Assembly (NCBI RefSeq): GCF_002101395.1
Contig: NZ_CP019707.1
Location: forward strand, 12,332 to 76,331
DNA: 64,000 bases
Direction: 5' to 3'
From: Pantoea alhagi
GTDB taxonomy: Bacteria; Pseudomonadota; Gammaproteobacteria; Enterobacterales; Enterobacteriaceae
Shown here: positions 63,731 through 64,000 of the stretch, piece by piece
Layout: the number at the start of each line of letters is the position of its first letter
Position numbering within the stretch: position 1 is the stretch's first letter
Notes under the pieces: generated by a model
The model's database searches: none
Told to the model about the DNA's origin: nothing
What the model saw: the letters and a program-made list of their open reading frames with translations, nothing else
Made by a program: the position numbers and the translations under genes

Positions 63731-63980
63731 CCACTGAAAAGAGCAGTACAGCATAACAACCACTGTAGTGAGCAGGATTACTCTGTTTCACCACTGTTTT
63801 GCACAAATGTTGGCTTGAACGCTCGTTGAAATGGATATCTGTAGGCGTCTTCTCTCATAATGGTTGAGAGGATTCGCGGGCTACTCACTACAGTGGATAA
63901 TACGAAGTTACTCACTATAGTGGTTGTTCAGAATTTACTGTCTACAGTGGATATTCAGCTTTTACTGTCTACAGTGGTTA
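63729..63980. repeat. Downstream iterons of the RepFIB-like replicon
   Basis: Copies related to the upstream iterons occur at 63729 and 63758 (direct), and in opposite orientation at 63881, 63908, 63935 and 63962. In RepFIB such a second set serves copy control and incompatibility. More may lie beyond the window. Confidence 0.85.
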
Positions 63981-64000
63981 CGAGTGCTCCGGCGTAAATA

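Noticed and set aside
1..64000. CRISPR arrays, tRNA or rRNA genes
   Set aside because: No regularly spaced repeats of CRISPR type and no cloverleaf-like or rRNA sequences were noticed; iterons were the only regular repeats.

Overview
The window is plasmid sequence from a member of the Enterobacterales. It carries two plasmid replicons, a P1-type partition locus, a broken F-type transfer region, F-type leading-region genes (ssb, psiB/psiA-like, umuDC) and several IS3-family elements. The genus cannot be settled from sequence alone; Pantoea/Erwinia or a relative is possible.

Layout. 0-3.2 kb: an Rpn-type nuclease/transposase-like gene, a decayed TetR regulator and a tyrosine recombinase. 4.2-13.6 kb: an AT-richer accessory island. 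It holds a four-gene minus-strand operon (a TsaC/YrdC-like adenylating enzyme, a GAPDH-fold dehydrogenase, a PTS enzyme-I-like PEP enzyme and an unknown protein), an intact IS3-family element with a 4-bp target duplication, an AraC regulator, and an alpha/beta hydrolase, EamA transporter, tautomerase and divergent LysR regulator. This looks like an undescribed small-molecule pathway. 14-17 kb: an RNase H-fold protein without its catalytic acids, then a RepFIIA-type replicon (repA, tap leader, CopA antisense RNA, copB). 17.3-27.7 kb: the distal end of an F-type tra operon (traI, traD, a traS-like gene and the 3' end of traG), cut off by an IS3-family element. Nothing in the window supplies the pilus and secretion-channel genes or an oriT, so self-transfer from this window alone is unlikely.

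29-34.6 kb: a HEPN protein, a lipoprotein, psiA-like, psiB, a DUF905 gene, ssb, and a LexA-controlled umuDC. umuD has a frameshift. umuC is split by an element of about 11.8 kb (34.59-46.41 kb). That element carries two overlapping tyrosine recombinases, a PilZ/degenerate HD-GYP protein, a CHASE4-PAS-GGDEF-EAL protein and a CusRS-like two-component system, with imperfect inverted repeats at its ends. The 3' part of umuC resumes at 46,414.

47.5-59.5 kb: small plasmid genes with clear operators and terminators, a ResD-type resolvase, and a ribbon-helix-helix protein followed by a KAP-family P-loop NTPase. The NTPase gene is bracketed by two 189-bp copies of the end of the ribbon-helix-helix gene. 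Then come a DUF1173 protein, a homolog of the DNA polymerase III theta subunit, another umuC relic and a decayed MFS transporter. 59.6-64 kb: parS, parB, parA, then a P1/RepFIB-like origin (DnaA-like boxes, a GATC-rich segment, iterons), repA with a frameshifted C-terminal tail, and more iterons.

Functionally, the two replicons, ParAB-parS and ResD would maintain the plasmid. The tra region and umuDC are relics. The most interesting cargo is the 4-13.6 kb island, the umuC-inserted recombinase element with its c-di-GMP genes, and the duplicated-end KAP insertion.
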